In this document: piece by piece, positions 6,960 to 14,877 of the stretch | Position numbering within the stretch: position 1 is the stretch's first letter | Layout of the letters: each line of letters starts with the position of its first letter | DNA from: DATAVB01 sp040414495 | Lineage (GTDB): Bacteria > Actinomycetota > Actinomycetes > Mycobacteriales > QHCD01 | Length of the DNA: 27,332 nucleotides | Assembly: GCA_040414495.1 (NCBI GenBank) | Contig: JBEDUI010000182.1 | Location: 1 to 27,332, forward strand | Direction of reading: 5' to 3' | Position numbers and translations under genes: made by a program | Notes under the pieces: model-generated | Told to the model about the DNA's origin: nothing | The model's input: the letters and a program-made list of their open reading frames with translations, nothing else | The model's database searches: none

Positions 6960-8801
6960 TCAGCTCTTGGGCCGGATGTAGCCCTGCTGCATCGCGGCTA
7001 CCACACCCCCGTTCATGTTCAGGCCCATCAGGTTCCAGAACGGTCCAGGGTCGGCCGGCCAGTCGGTGTAGTTCGCGGTGGAGTACTGCACCTGCTGGTA
7101 TTTCTCGTCCAATGCCAGGTACGGCAGATCCCGGTTGATCAGCTGCGCCCAACTCCAGGTCAGCTTCTTCATCTGGGCGCCGGTGTCGACCTGGTCCACC
7201 TCGCGCCGCAGCGTCTCAGGGATATTGACCTTTCCCAACCCGGGAACGTCCACTGTGGGCCCGTACCCGATGCCGGGCTTGCCGGCGTAGGAACCGGTGG
7301 AAACGTAATTCAGATTGCCCAGCACATTGTTGGCGTCGCTGATCGGGTTGAGCCCGCCGTTGCCACCCCAACCCCAGTTCAGGTCGAAATTTCCGTCGTA
7401 CTGATAAGTCCAGTATCCGGGTTGCTCCACCGCCTGCGCCGAGGCCTTGATCCCGAAATCGCCGAGCATGTTCGCGATCACCTTCACATCGGCCATCGAG
7501 TCATTCCACCCGGCCGGGCCTTGCACCTGCACCGTCCAGGTCTTGCCCTGCGGTGTGATCCAGTGGCCGTCCTTCTTGGTGAAGCCGGCCGCCTGCAGCA
7601 ACGAGGTCGCTTTGGCCAGGTCGTGGTTGTACGGCTTGAGCGATGAGATCTGCTGCGAGGTCAGCCATTGTTGTTCGACGCCCTGCAGCAGACCGTCGGG
7701 ATGCTTACTCCATTGATACGGCGATTTCCCGCCGGCCGCGAGCTGGGTCATCTTATTCCGGTCGATGATGTACGCGACCGCCTGCCGTACCTTGAGATTG
7801 TTGAACGGTGGCTTGCGGCAGTTGAAGTAGAGCGCGAACTGGGCGTAATTGTCCATCACCGTGTAATGCGAGTCCGAGGTGTGGTTCCACCGCTGCACGA
7901 TGGGCTCGGGCGCCGCCACCTGAGCCAGATCGAGCCGATGGCTGAACAATGCCGGATAGACATCGTCGTTGCTGGCGAACGCCACGAAATCCATCTCTGG
8001 GACATGGATCTTGTTCGCGTCCCAGAATCCGGACCATTTCTTCATGATCACGTCGTGCTGGGTTGCTTTCTGTAATTGGAATGGACCGTCGCCCACAAAA
8101 GTCTTCGGGTCGAATTTGGACAGCTTGCCGAATGTCGCCGACACCGCTTTCCCGGCGGCGCTTTTCGCGGCCGTGTCCGCCCCCTTGGACTGGGTCAGCG
8201 TCCAGTTGGTCAGCAGATTCTGTTTCAGCCCTGGGGTGAGGTATTTGCCGTACTGGCTGTCCGGCAGCGGTGACATTCCGAGGAAGTTGTTCATGATGAC
8301 GTGCGACGGTTGGTTCGGCTTGAGGTCCAGCACGAACGTGTGTGGGTCGGGCGCGCGGGCATCGTTGATCTCGCCCCATATCTGGTTTCCGTTCGTACCT
8401 TGCAACAGGAACGTGGTCATCACGTCCTTGCTGGTGATCGGCGTACCGTCCTGCCAGGTCGCGTTGCCTCGCAGGTGGATCGTGATCGCCTGCGAGGTGG
8501 CGCTCCACGACGTGGCGACCTCGGGAATATAGTCACCGATCTTCGTGGGTTTTGCCATCGCCAACGGCAACAACGCATAGCTGTTGAGATCACCCAGAAA
8601 ATGCGGATTGAAATCGTTGTAGGACCACGTCAGCCCCCAACCGCCGGGGTTGGCGTACGTGAGCGGCGCGACTTTGCCGGCACCGCCGCCGGCGACGCTG
8701 CTGTCGCTGCCGCTGGTGCAGGCGGCCGCGCTAGACATGAGCGCGACGGATGCGGCGAGAATGCCGACGCGACGCCGGCTCCGACGGGAGTTCGCAGACA
8801 T
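6960..8801 (-). CDS. ABC transporter substrate-binding lipoprotein, family 5 (peptide/oligosaccharide/opine type)
   Basis: The 613-residue protein has a lipoprotein signal: a basic n-region SRRSRRR, a hydrophobic stretch, and a lipobox-like SSAAAC giving Cys28. The mature protein shows SBP_bac_5 features such as YIPEVATSW, WQDGTPITSKDVMTTFLL and LKVRQAVAYIIDRNKM. The ligand-binding half is rich in Trp, Tyr and Asn (WGWGGNGGLNPIS). This is compatible with sugar stacking, but that is inference; the family also binds peptides, nickel chelates and opines. The start at 8801 is supported by a near-perfect Shine-Dalgarno AAAGGAG 7 nt upstream. It is the last gene of the operon, 20 bp after a small membrane-protein gene, whereas the binding protein usually comes first. 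Confidence 0.93.
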   Translation of the reverse strand: MSANSRRSRRRVGILAASVALMSSAAACTSGSDSSVAGGGAGKVAPLTYANPGGWGLTWSYNDFNPHFLGDLNSYALLPLAMAKPTKIGDYIPEVATSWSATSQAITIHLRGNATWQDGTPITSKDVMTTFLLQGTNGNQIWGEINDARAPDPHTFVLDLKPNQPSHVIMNNFLGMSPLPDSQYGKYLTPGLKQNLLTNWTLTQSKGADTAAKSAAGKAVSATFGKLSKFDPKTFVGDGPFQLQKATQHDVIMKKWSGFWDANKIHVPEMDFVAFASNDDVYPALFSHRLDLAQVAAPEPIVQRWNHTSDSHYTVMDNYAQFALYFNCRKPPFNNLKVRQAVAYIIDRNKMTQLAAGGKSPYQWSKHPDGLLQGVEQQWLTSQQISSLKPYNHDLAKATSLLQAAGFTKKDGHWITPQGKTWTVQVQGPAGWNDSMADVKVIANMLGDFGIKASAQAVEQPGYWTYQYDGNFDLNWGWGGNGGLNPISDANNVLGNLNYVSTGSYAGKPGIGYGPTVDVPGLGKVNIPETLRREVDQVDTGAQMKKLTWSWAQLINRDLPYLALDEKYQQVQYSTANYTDWPADPGPFWNLMGLNMNGGVVAAMQQGYIRPKS

Positions 8802-8821
8802 GTGGACACTCCTTTGCTGGA

Positions 8822-8998
8822 TTAGCGCCCGAATCGGGCGTAGGCCGCCGCGGTGATCGTGACGAGCAGACTGGCCACGATCGCCAGATCGTCGCCGACC
8901 GCTCCGCTGGGCGACATCGGAAGCAGCCGGAGCAGCAGGGCGAGAACAAGCAACGTCGTTCCCATCCGCGTCATCAGCCTTGCCGCCAGATAAAGCAT
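8822..8998 (-). CDS. Small 58-residue two-helix membrane protein embedded in the transporter operon
   Basis: The ATG shares one base with the TGA of the preceding ATPase (TGATG) and has a GGAGG Shine-Dalgarno 9 nt upstream. Both support genuine coupled translation. The product MLYLAARLMTRMGTTLLVLA... has a hydrophobic segment at about residues 13-29, a short polar turn PMSPSGAVGDD, and a second hydrophobic segment at about residues 36-54. It ends ARFGR, so both ends are basic and a hairpin with both termini cytoplasmic is predicted. I do not recognise the family. Its position between the ATPases and the binding protein suggests an accessory subunit or stabiliser of this ABC transporter. Chance occurrence is the alternative but is made less likely by the spacing on both sides. 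Confidence 0.7.
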   Translation of the reverse strand: MLYLAARLMTRMGTTLLVLALLLRLLPMSPSGAVGDDLAIVASLLVTITAAAYARFGR

Positions 8999-9987
8999 CA
9001 GATTTCGCCTCCACTGTCCGGGACCCGTTCGGGAAAGAAACATCCGCTCAAATGCCCGCTGCCCAAGTCGGTGAGTGGCGGCCGGGATCGCCGGCATTCC
9101 GGCGATACGAACGGGCAACGGTTGGCGAATACACAGCCCTCGTCGGCCGGTGCGGCGGCGGCCTGCTCGATCATCCCGTCGGCGCTACGGCGACGAGCAC
9201 GGACCGGGTCCGGGACCGGGATCGACTGCAGCAGCAGATAGGTGTACGGATGTTTCGGGTGCGTGATGACGTCGTCGGTCGAGCCCTCCTCGACGATCAC
9301 GCCGTAGAACATGACCGCGACCCGCCCGCCACGGGCGAAATACCGCACCACCCCGAAATCGTGACTGATGAATACGTACGCCAATTGCTGCGCCTCCGCG
9401 CGTAGCGACAGCATCAGGTCCAGGATCGAGACCCGCATCGAAACGTCCAGCATGCTGACCGCCTCGTCGGCGACGATCAGCCGGGGACGCAGGCTCAGCG
9501 CCCGCGCGATGGCCAATCGCTGACGCTGCCCGCCGGAGAGCTGATGCGGGAATCGGTGCAGGAATGCCGGCGTGGCGTCCAAACCGACCAGACGCAAGAG
9601 CCGCAGCAGTTCGTCGCCGACGGTCCGCCGCGGCACGATATGGTGCCGGACCAGCCCCGGCCGCAACGCATCGGCGACCGTGAGACCGGGATTCAACGAG
9701 GCGTACGGATCCTGCTGTACGACCTGCACGGCCCGCCGATATCCACGGAATTCGTTACGCGGCAACGACCAGATGTCCTGGTCCTCGAAATGGACGGTGC
9801 CGCCGACCGCGGGCCGGTCAATTCCCGCGATCAACCGGCCGAGCGTGGTTTTCCCGCAGCCGGACTCCCCAACGATCGCGAGCACCGAATTCTCCGGGAC
9901 CCGCACCGTCACCCCGTCCAGAACCGGCCGGGCAGTGCGCGTAGTCGGATAACGGTGCACCACATCGAGAACGTCGAGGACATTCAT
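8998..9987 (-). CDS. ABC transporter ATP-binding protein (OppF/DppF type)
   Basis: This 329-residue cytoplasmic ATPase energises the neighbouring permeases. It has Walker A GESGCGKT (40-47), a Q-loop around QVVQQDPYASLNP (88-100), the signature LSGGQ (150-154), Walker B LIVADE (170-175) and the switch His209 in ISHD. The D-loop region reads DEAVSMLD, with Ala in place of the usual Pro of DEPxSxLD. The C-terminal oligopeptide-transporter extension has the Cys-rich CVFANRCPF...C pattern found in OppD/F proteins. The ATG overlaps the OppD-type stop by 4 nt (ATGA) and has AGAGGTG as Shine-Dalgarno. Confidence 0.95.
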   Translation of the reverse strand: MNVLDVLDVVHRYPTTRTARPVLDGVTVRVPENSVLAIVGESGCGKTTLGRLIAGIDRPAVGGTVHFEDQDIWSLPRNEFRGYRRAVQVVQQDPYASLNPGLTVADALRPGLVRHHIVPRRTVGDELLRLLRLVGLDATPAFLHRFPHQLSGGQRQRLAIARALSLRPRLIVADEAVSMLDVSMRVSILDLMLSLRAEAQQLAYVFISHDFGVVRYFARGGRVAVMFYGVIVEEGSTDDVITHPKHPYTYLLLQSIPVPDPVRARRRSADGMIEQAAAAPADEGCVFANRCPFVSPECRRSRPPLTDLGSGHLSGCFFPERVPDSGGEI

Positions 9988-10967
9988 GACGACACCTCTT
10001 CCCGCACGGGCAGACCGGAGTTGACGACATGACAGGCCAACGCATGCCCGGCGGCATCGGCCAGCAGCGGCGGATCAACCTCGGCACAGATCGATTGGGC
10101 CGACCCGCACCGCGGAGCGAACCGGCAACCGCCGGGCAACGCAGCCAGATTGGGTACCTGTCCGGGAATGGCACGAGCCGAGCCTTCGCTGTCGTAAACG
10201 CTGGGAATGGCGCCGACTAACGCCTCCACATAGGGATGGCGCCGACCGGCGGCAAATATCTCCTCGACACTGCCGACTTCGACCAGCCGCCCGGCGTACA
10301 TCACCGCGACCCGGGAAGCGAGCTCAGCCACCAGGCCCAGATCGTGGGTCACGAAGATAATGGTGACGTCCAGGGAACGGCGCAGATCCTTGAGAATCTC
10401 GATGATCAGCCTCTGATTGAGCACGTCCAGCGCGGTCGTCGGTTCGTCGAGCACCAGGATCGACGGCTGCAATAACAGCGACACGGCTATCGCGACACGT
10501 TGTTTCATACCGCCGGAGAGTTGGCTCTCGTAGGAATTCCAGACCTGCTCGGCCGGGAGCCGGACCAGCTCCAGCAGCTCGGTGAAATGCGCTCGCCCGT
10601 CGACGCTGTGATCAGGGTGCGCATCCAGAATGTGCTGCACCTGCCGGCCGATGGTCAGCACCGGGTTGAATGAGTTCATCGCGGCCTGGAACACCATGGC
10701 AACGTCGGCGGCCCGCAACCGGTTCAGCGCAACTGCCGGCATATCAGCCAGATCCTGGCCGCGCAGCAGCACCCGGCCCTCGGAAACCTGCCCGGGCGGC
10801 GGAACCAGACCCAGAATGCTGTAGGCCAGGGTGGACTTGCCGCAGCCGGATTCCCCGACCACGGCGTAGACGTCGCCGGAATCGACCGTGAGGCTCACAT
10901 CGTCGACGGCGCGAACCGCACCGAAGTTCACCGAAAGATTCTCGACGCGCAGAATGTGTTCGCTCAT
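9984..10967 (-). CDS. ABC transporter ATP-binding protein (OppD/DppD type)
   Basis: This 327-residue ATPase has Walker A GESGCGKS (38-45), Q-loop AMVFQAAMNSFNP (90-102), signature LSGGM (150-154), Walker B/D-loop ILVLDEPTTALD (170-181) and H-loop His208 in VTHDLG. The oligo_HPY C-terminal extension contains CRFAPRCGSAQSIC, a Cys cluster found in this subfamily. It pairs with the OppF-type ATPase as a heterodimer. GGGAG lies about 4 nt before the ATG, 8 bp after the permease stop. Confidence 0.96.
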   Translation of the reverse strand: MSEHILRVENLSVNFGAVRAVDDVSLTVDSGDVYAVVGESGCGKSTLAYSILGLVPPPGQVSEGRVLLRGQDLADMPAVALNRLRAADVAMVFQAAMNSFNPVLTIGRQVQHILDAHPDHSVDGRAHFTELLELVRLPAEQVWNSYESQLSGGMKQRVAIAVSLLLQPSILVLDEPTTALDVLNQRLIIEILKDLRRSLDVTIIFVTHDLGLVAELASRVAVMYAGRLVEVGSVEEIFAAGRRHPYVEALVGAIPSVYDSEGSARAIPGQVPNLAALPGGCRFAPRCGSAQSICAEVDPPLLADAAGHALACHVVNSGLPVREEVSS

Positions 10968-10975
10968 GTCGCTCC

Positions 10976-11830
10976 CTACTGGACCCGCAGCCGCGGGTTG
11001 AACAGCTGGTCGAGGGCTCGGGAGAAGAACACGAAAGAAACCTGCAGGATCACGATCGCCGCCATCGGGGCGAACAGGTACAGCATGCTCTTGCTGGTGT
11101 AGAGCGAGCCCTGATCCATCGCGAGGTTGATCATGATGCCCCAGTTCGTGCCGCTGATCGGCGCGATTCCCAACAGGAAAAGGCCCACCTCGGCGTAAAT
11201 GGCACCGGTGATCGCGAGCAGGAAATGAATCGCCACGTACGGTCCGACATTCGGCGCGAGCTGCCGGATCACCATGTGCCGCAGCGATAATCCCTGGGTA
11301 CGCGCCGCTTCGATGAATTCCGCGCTACGCAGGCTCATTGCCTGCGAGCGCACCGCACGAGCGAGCCCGGCCCACGCCGTCACCGACAGGATCGCGGCCA
11401 ACACCACCGGGCTGGTCGTGCGGACCACGCTGGCGATGACGATGATCAGCGGCAGCCCCGGAATCGTCAGGAATACGTCGACGATCCGCATCACGATGGC
11501 ATCGGCCAGACCACCGACATATCCGGTGGCGAGGCCGACCACGACACCGATGGCGACCGTCATGATGGCGGCGAGCACGCCGACCTCCATGATCGGGCGA
11601 GTGCCGACGATCAGTTCAGCCGCGATTCCATTACCGAGAAAATCGGTTCCCAGCGGATGCGTCCAGGACGGCCCCAAATAGGATTTCGATGGGTCCTGCA
11701 CATGTCCCGTATGCGCCAGCAACGGACCGAAAATCGCGACGAAAACATAGACCAGACAGATCAGCCCACCGATCAGAGCGCCTTTGTCGGCCCGGCAGAT
11801 ACGCCACAGATCCCGCAGTAGCTCTCTCAT
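10976..11830 (-). CDS. ABC transporter permease (OppC/DppC type)
   Basis: This 284-residue inner-membrane permease has the N-terminal helix and FGPLLAHTG region of OppC proteins, then HPLGTDFLGNGIAAELIVGTR (about 58-78) and five further helices. The EAA loop EFIEAARTQGLSLRHMVIRQLAPN (about 171-194) contacts the ATPases. It overlaps the upstream permease by ATGA and has the Shine-Dalgarno GGAGGG. It forms a heterodimer with the OppB-type subunit. Confidence 0.95.
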   Translation of the reverse strand: MRELLRDLWRICRADKGALIGGLICLVYVFVAIFGPLLAHTGHVQDPSKSYLGPSWTHPLGTDFLGNGIAAELIVGTRPIMEVGVLAAIMTVAIGVVVGLATGYVGGLADAIVMRIVDVFLTIPGLPLIIVIASVVRTTSPVVLAAILSVTAWAGLARAVRSQAMSLRSAEFIEAARTQGLSLRHMVIRQLAPNVGPYVAIHFLLAITGAIYAEVGLFLLGIAPISGTNWGIMINLAMDQGSLYTSKSMLYLFAPMAAIVILQVSFVFFSRALDQLFNPRLRVQ

Positions 11831-12900
11831 GTCGCGCTGCCCTCCACCGGCGTCGCCTGCTCCGCGGCCAGTTCTTTCGCGCTCGCGGACGGCACCTTCT
11901 TCTCCCCGCCGACGCGGGCGATGCGCGGATCAACCAGCGGGTAGAGGATGTCCACGGCGAAGTTCGACACCACAACCGCGATGGTGATCAGAATGAAACA
12001 GCCCATCATCAACGAGTAATCACGCCCGTTCACGGCATTCACCAGGTAATAGCCGACACCCGGATACGTAAAGAAGGTTTCAATGAAGACCGAGCCGCCG
12101 AACATGTATCCCAGCGAAAGCGCCAACGAGGTCACCATGGGCAACAGCGAGTTGCGGCCGATGTAGGACTGCGTGACCCGGCGTTTGCTCAACCCCCAGG
12201 ACTGCGCGGCCCGCACGTAGTCCGAGCCCAGGATCGTGGTGACACTCCCCTTCATCGTCAGCGCCCAGCCACCGAAGCCGGTGATGACATACGCCGCGAT
12301 CGGCAGGATCGCGTGCGCGATCACGCTGTTGATGAATGGGAAATTCAGCCCTGGATTGACCCGGGCCGAATACGCGCCGCCCAACGGAAACACCGGGTGC
12401 AGGTCGGTGAGGAAGTAAATGAGCGCGATCGCCACGAGATAGTTCGGGATGGAGCTCAGTAACGAAACGATGAACGTCATCGCTTTGGCCAGCCGGGTAT
12501 CCCGGAACACCGCCATCACGGTTCCGACGACGATGCCGATCACGAAGCTGATGAGCAGCGACACCGCCACGATGAAGATTGTCCAGGGCAGCGAGCCGGC
12601 GATGATTCCGGCGACGCTCTTCCCCGGATTGACCACGGAATAGCCAAAATCGCCATGAAAGACGTTCGCCACGTAGTGGACGTACTGCGACCAGACCGAT
12701 CCCTGTGGCGTCAATCCGTAGATTGCCTGGATCTTCTGCTGGATCTCCTGCGGTGTCAGGCCACCCTGATTGATTAGCTGGTTATACAGGAAATCCATCG
12801 CATTTCCCGGCATCAACCGGATCATAAAAAACGACAGCGATACGACGACGTAGACAATGATCAGGGACATCCCCGCCCGTTTAAGGACGTAAGAAAGCAT
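11827..12900 (-). CDS. ABC transporter permease (OppB/DppB type)
   Basis: This 357-residue permease starts MLSYVLKRAGMSLIIVYVVV, a typical OppB N-terminal helix, followed by the RLMPGN motif. It then has a 100-residue extracytoplasmic part (GLTPQEIQQKIQAIYGL..GDFGYS) and five more membrane spans. The EAA loop reads DYVRAAQSWGLSKRRV (about 229-244). A C-terminal hydrophilic tail (GGEKKVPSASAKELAAEQ) extends past the last helix. It is the first gene of the six-gene operon, with GGGAG 9 nt upstream of the ATG. The presumed promoter lies about 140 bp upstream. Confidence 0.95.
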   Translation of the reverse strand: MLSYVLKRAGMSLIIVYVVVSLSFFMIRLMPGNAMDFLYNQLINQGGLTPQEIQQKIQAIYGLTPQGSVWSQYVHYVANVFHGDFGYSVVNPGKSVAGIIAGSLPWTIFIVAVSLLISFVIGIVVGTVMAVFRDTRLAKAMTFIVSLLSSIPNYLVAIALIYFLTDLHPVFPLGGAYSARVNPGLNFPFINSVIAHAILPIAAYVITGFGGWALTMKGSVTTILGSDYVRAAQSWGLSKRRVTQSYIGRNSLLPMVTSLALSLGYMFGGSVFIETFFTYPGVGYYLVNAVNGRDYSLMMGCFILITIAVVVSNFAVDILYPLVDPRIARVGGEKKVPSASAKELAAEQATPVEGSAT

Positions 12901-13036
12901 CGCCTCACACTCCCATCACGAGCCGGAACGGCGTGCCTGAGGGGCGACATCGTTGTCACACTTCGGACCGAATGCTTTCGATGTGTCGGCCGCAAAGGTC
13001 ATTGCGCGGTGGCATTTCTGTGACCGGTTATGTTTG

Positions 13037-13065
13037 TTTTTAATCTCGTTCCACGTCGGTGTCAA
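13037..13065 (-). promoter_or_regulatory. Candidate promoter of the transporter operon (TTGACA-17 bp-TAAAAA)
   Basis: On the minus strand a perfect TTGACA (13065-13060) is followed by exactly 17 bp and TAAAAA (13042-13037). Transcription would start near 13030 and give a leader of about 130 nt before oppB. It is the best housekeeping-type promoter seen in the window. Confidence 0.55.
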
Positions 13066-13471
13066 TAGAGCGACGTGCCAGTATCGGCGCCGATCTTCCC
13101 ATCGGCATTTCCGCGCGCGTATTCTCCGGAGACCGCATCTCCGCCAGAGATAGGAGGTTGCCAATTCGACGCTGCCCACCCAGCAGGAATGCCTGGCGCG
13201 GTCGACCTGGAAATCTATCCGCGAATTGTCAGCCGCCGTGCCGAAAACTAAATACGACCGCAGAATGCGCCGCTGCAATATGACGCCGCCTCGAATCCGA
13301 GACGGTAATGTTTCGCGCATTCCAGGGTGGACCCGCCGGGCTGATCTGGGTCGGTTGGCACTCGCGTGCCTCATCAAGAGTCGGTACAGAGCCACCTCGA
13401 TAAAAGCCCGCGGGCCTGGTCCGTATTACGTCCGGATCGGGCCCCGACACCGGCGCCGAACCGTGATCTGA

Positions 13472-13483
13472 TGGTGATCACCA
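13472..13483. promoter_or_regulatory. Perfect 12-bp palindrome, possible operator
   Basis: TGGTGATCACCA is fully symmetric and lies 21 bp before the first dehydrogenase ATG, just upstream of its Shine-Dalgarno GAGAGGAG. The position fits a repressor operator. A 12-bp palindrome also occurs by chance a few times in a window this long. Confidence 0.3.
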
Positions 13484-13504
13484 AATCTGGCGAGAGGAGA
13501 TCAG

Positions 13505-14503
13505 ATGCACACAGTGCGGGTGGGATTGATCGGATGCGGCTCAGCCGGAGCGGGGCACGCGATGCGGCTGAGCGAGACCCCCGGCTTGCAGGTCGTCGGT
13601 CTGGCCGATCCGAGTACGGCGAACATTGAGCGGTTGCGCTCGCAGGTGCCGGCGATGGCGGACGTTCCGGCATTCGACGATGCCGAGGCGATGTACGCCG
13701 CGGTCGAATTGGACGCGGTCACCGTGGTCGCGCCGCACACAGCGCATTTTCCGATCGTGATGAGTGCGATCGAACGCAAGCTGCATGTGCTGTGTGAAAA
13801 GCCGTTGACCTGCCAGGCCGATCAGGCCAGGGCGATCGAAGCTGCCGCGGCCGCCGCCGGCGTCACCGTGATGGTGCGCTACCAGCGGCGATTCGATCCG
13901 GCCTACCGTTATATGCGGCAGGTGATCGCCAGCGGTGAGCTCGGCGAGCTGCGTTCGATCGCGATGACCTGCGGGCAACGCTGGCTCACCGGAACGGCCG
14001 GAAAATGGCGGCAGGATCCGGCCCTGTCTGGCGGCGGCATGTTGATGGACAGCGGTTCGCACCTGGCCGACATGTTGCTGTGGCTGACCGACCGGCCGGT
14101 GGAATCGGTATATGCGCTCGTCGACAATGCCGGCTCGCCGGTCGATATCAATACCGCGGCGACCGTCTCCTTCGCCGGGGGCGCGCAGGGCCAGCTCACC
14201 GTCATCGGCGATCTGGCCACTACCTGGGTCGAGACCGCCGTCATATCCGGCTCGGCCGGGCTGCTGCGGTACGAGACCGAGCCGCAGCATCCCTGGCGTA
14301 CCGGGAGGTTGCAGCACTACGGTCGGGACCGCATCGAAATCCCGTTGCAGCTGGATGGTGGCCCCGACCTGCATGCCGGTTGGTATTCGACGATCAGCGG
14401 CGAGGCGGAAAATGCGGCTCCGCCCGCGGCCGGGATCCGGGTGGCCGAGCTGACCGATGCGATCTACCGGTCCAGCGAGCAGGGCAAGCCGGTCGCGATC
14501 TGA
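13505..14503 (+). CDS. Gfo/Idh/MocA family NAD(P)-dependent oxidoreductase
   Basis: This 332-residue dehydrogenase has an N-terminal Rossmann fold with VGLIGCGSAGAGH (6-18), the active-site CEKPLT motif (97-102, catalytic Lys99), and the second catalytic block GGGMLMDSGSHLADML (176-191, Asp182 and His186). Family members oxidise sugars, inositols and their amino or acyl derivatives. The substrate cannot be told. The Shine-Dalgarno GAGAGGAG lies about 5 nt before the ATG. It is the first of three paralogous dehydrogenases running away from the transporter operon. A 374-bp gap with a hairpin separates it from the second. Confidence 0.94.
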   Translation: MHTVRVGLIGCGSAGAGHAMRLSETPGLQVVGLADPSTANIERLRSQVPAMADVPAFDDAEAMYAAVELDAVTVVAPHTAHFPIVMSAIERKLHVLCEKPLTCQADQARAIEAAAAAAGVTVMVRYQRRFDPAYRYMRQVIASGELGELRSIAMTCGQRWLTGTAGKWRQDPALSGGGMLMDSGSHLADMLLWLTDRPVESVYALVDNAGSPVDINTAATVSFAGGAQGQLTVIGDLATTWVETAVISGSAGLLRYETEPQHPWRTGRLQHYGRDRIEIPLQLDGGPDLHAGWYSTISGEAENAAPPAAGIRVAELTDAIYRSSEQGKPVAI

Positions 14504-14530
14504 TCGGTCCAGTCCGCGAGTACGGCAGTG

Positions 14531-14567
14531 GCCGGTACGGCCCGGGATCTCATCGGTCCGTACCGGC
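14531..14567 (+). terminator. Hairpin downstream of the first dehydrogenase
   Basis: Perfect 10-bp arms GCCGGTACGG and CCGTACCGGC close a 17-nt loop, 27 bp after the stop codon. No T-tract is present. It may separate transcription of the first dehydrogenase from the second and third. Confidence 0.45.
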
Positions 14568-14836
14568 GCTCTGACTGGTGTTCGGCCAACCGGCGTAAGC
14601 ATCGCCGGGCGGGCGGAATGACCAACAGCGTGGTAAAGGAAGCGAAAGCTGCACGTTCGGTGAATTTTGCGCGCAATACCGGCGGATCCGATATGGACAG
14701 TCGGTAGCCGACGGGCGGCCGCCGGTTTCGGTCGGCCCGGGGATTCCGCGATGGCGTCGGCCGGAGCATCCTGGGTTGGTCGGCCGGCCCACGACCGGTT
14801 GTGGTCAGCGGTCTGGGCCTGCCTGGTATGCCGCTC

Positions 14837-14842
14837 TAGGGT
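14837..14842 (+). promoter_or_regulatory. -10 box for the second and third dehydrogenases
   Basis: TAGGGT lies 35 nt before the ATG and would give a leader of about 28 nt carrying the Shine-Dalgarno AAGGAAGG. Confidence 0.4.
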
Positions 14843-14877
14843 CGATTGTCCGACCGATATATCAAGGAAGGACGGCG

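Larger units (their letters stand above)
12901..13504. other. 604-bp divergent intergenic regulatory region, no convincing gene
   Basis: This stretch separates the transporter operon from the dehydrogenase genes and has visibly lower GC than its surroundings around 13000-13070. A minus-strand reading frame covers much of it (12916-13395), but its product is Arg/Cys/Trp-rich with no recognisable domain. The region holds a good minus-strand promoter and a perfect palindrome near the dehydrogenase start, both listed separately. The local palindrome TCTCCGGAGA near 13125 is also present. No regulator gene is found here. Confidence 0.6.
14504..14877. other. 374-bp intergenic gap after the first dehydrogenase
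   Basis: No gene is supported. It contains an inverted-repeat hairpin at 14531-14567 and a TAGGGT box at 14837. A near-direct repeat GATCTnATCGGTCC occurs near 14500 and near 14547. Reading frames here are short and continue out of frame into flanking genes. Confidence 0.5.

Noticed and set aside
5985..7646. A 553-residue plus-strand frame across the LLM gene and the binding protein
   Set aside because: It crosses two well-supported minus-strand genes and the terminator between them, and has shadow-type composition.
8998..9118. N-terminal extension of the small membrane protein to 9118
   Set aside because: It lies entirely inside the OppF-type ATPase, whereas the 8998 ATG has a GGAGG and a stop-start overlap.
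6960..12900. Classic nickel (Nik) or di/tripeptide (Dpp) transporter with assigned gene names
   Set aside because: The family-5 fold is clear, but the binding-protein sequence shows no signature I can tie to one ligand, so no gene symbols were assigned.
12916..13395. Long minus-strand reading frame (159 aa) in the divergent intergenic region
   Set aside because: The product is Arg/Trp/Cys-rich with no recognisable domain, has no Shine-Dalgarno, and runs through the candidate promoter of the transporter operon.
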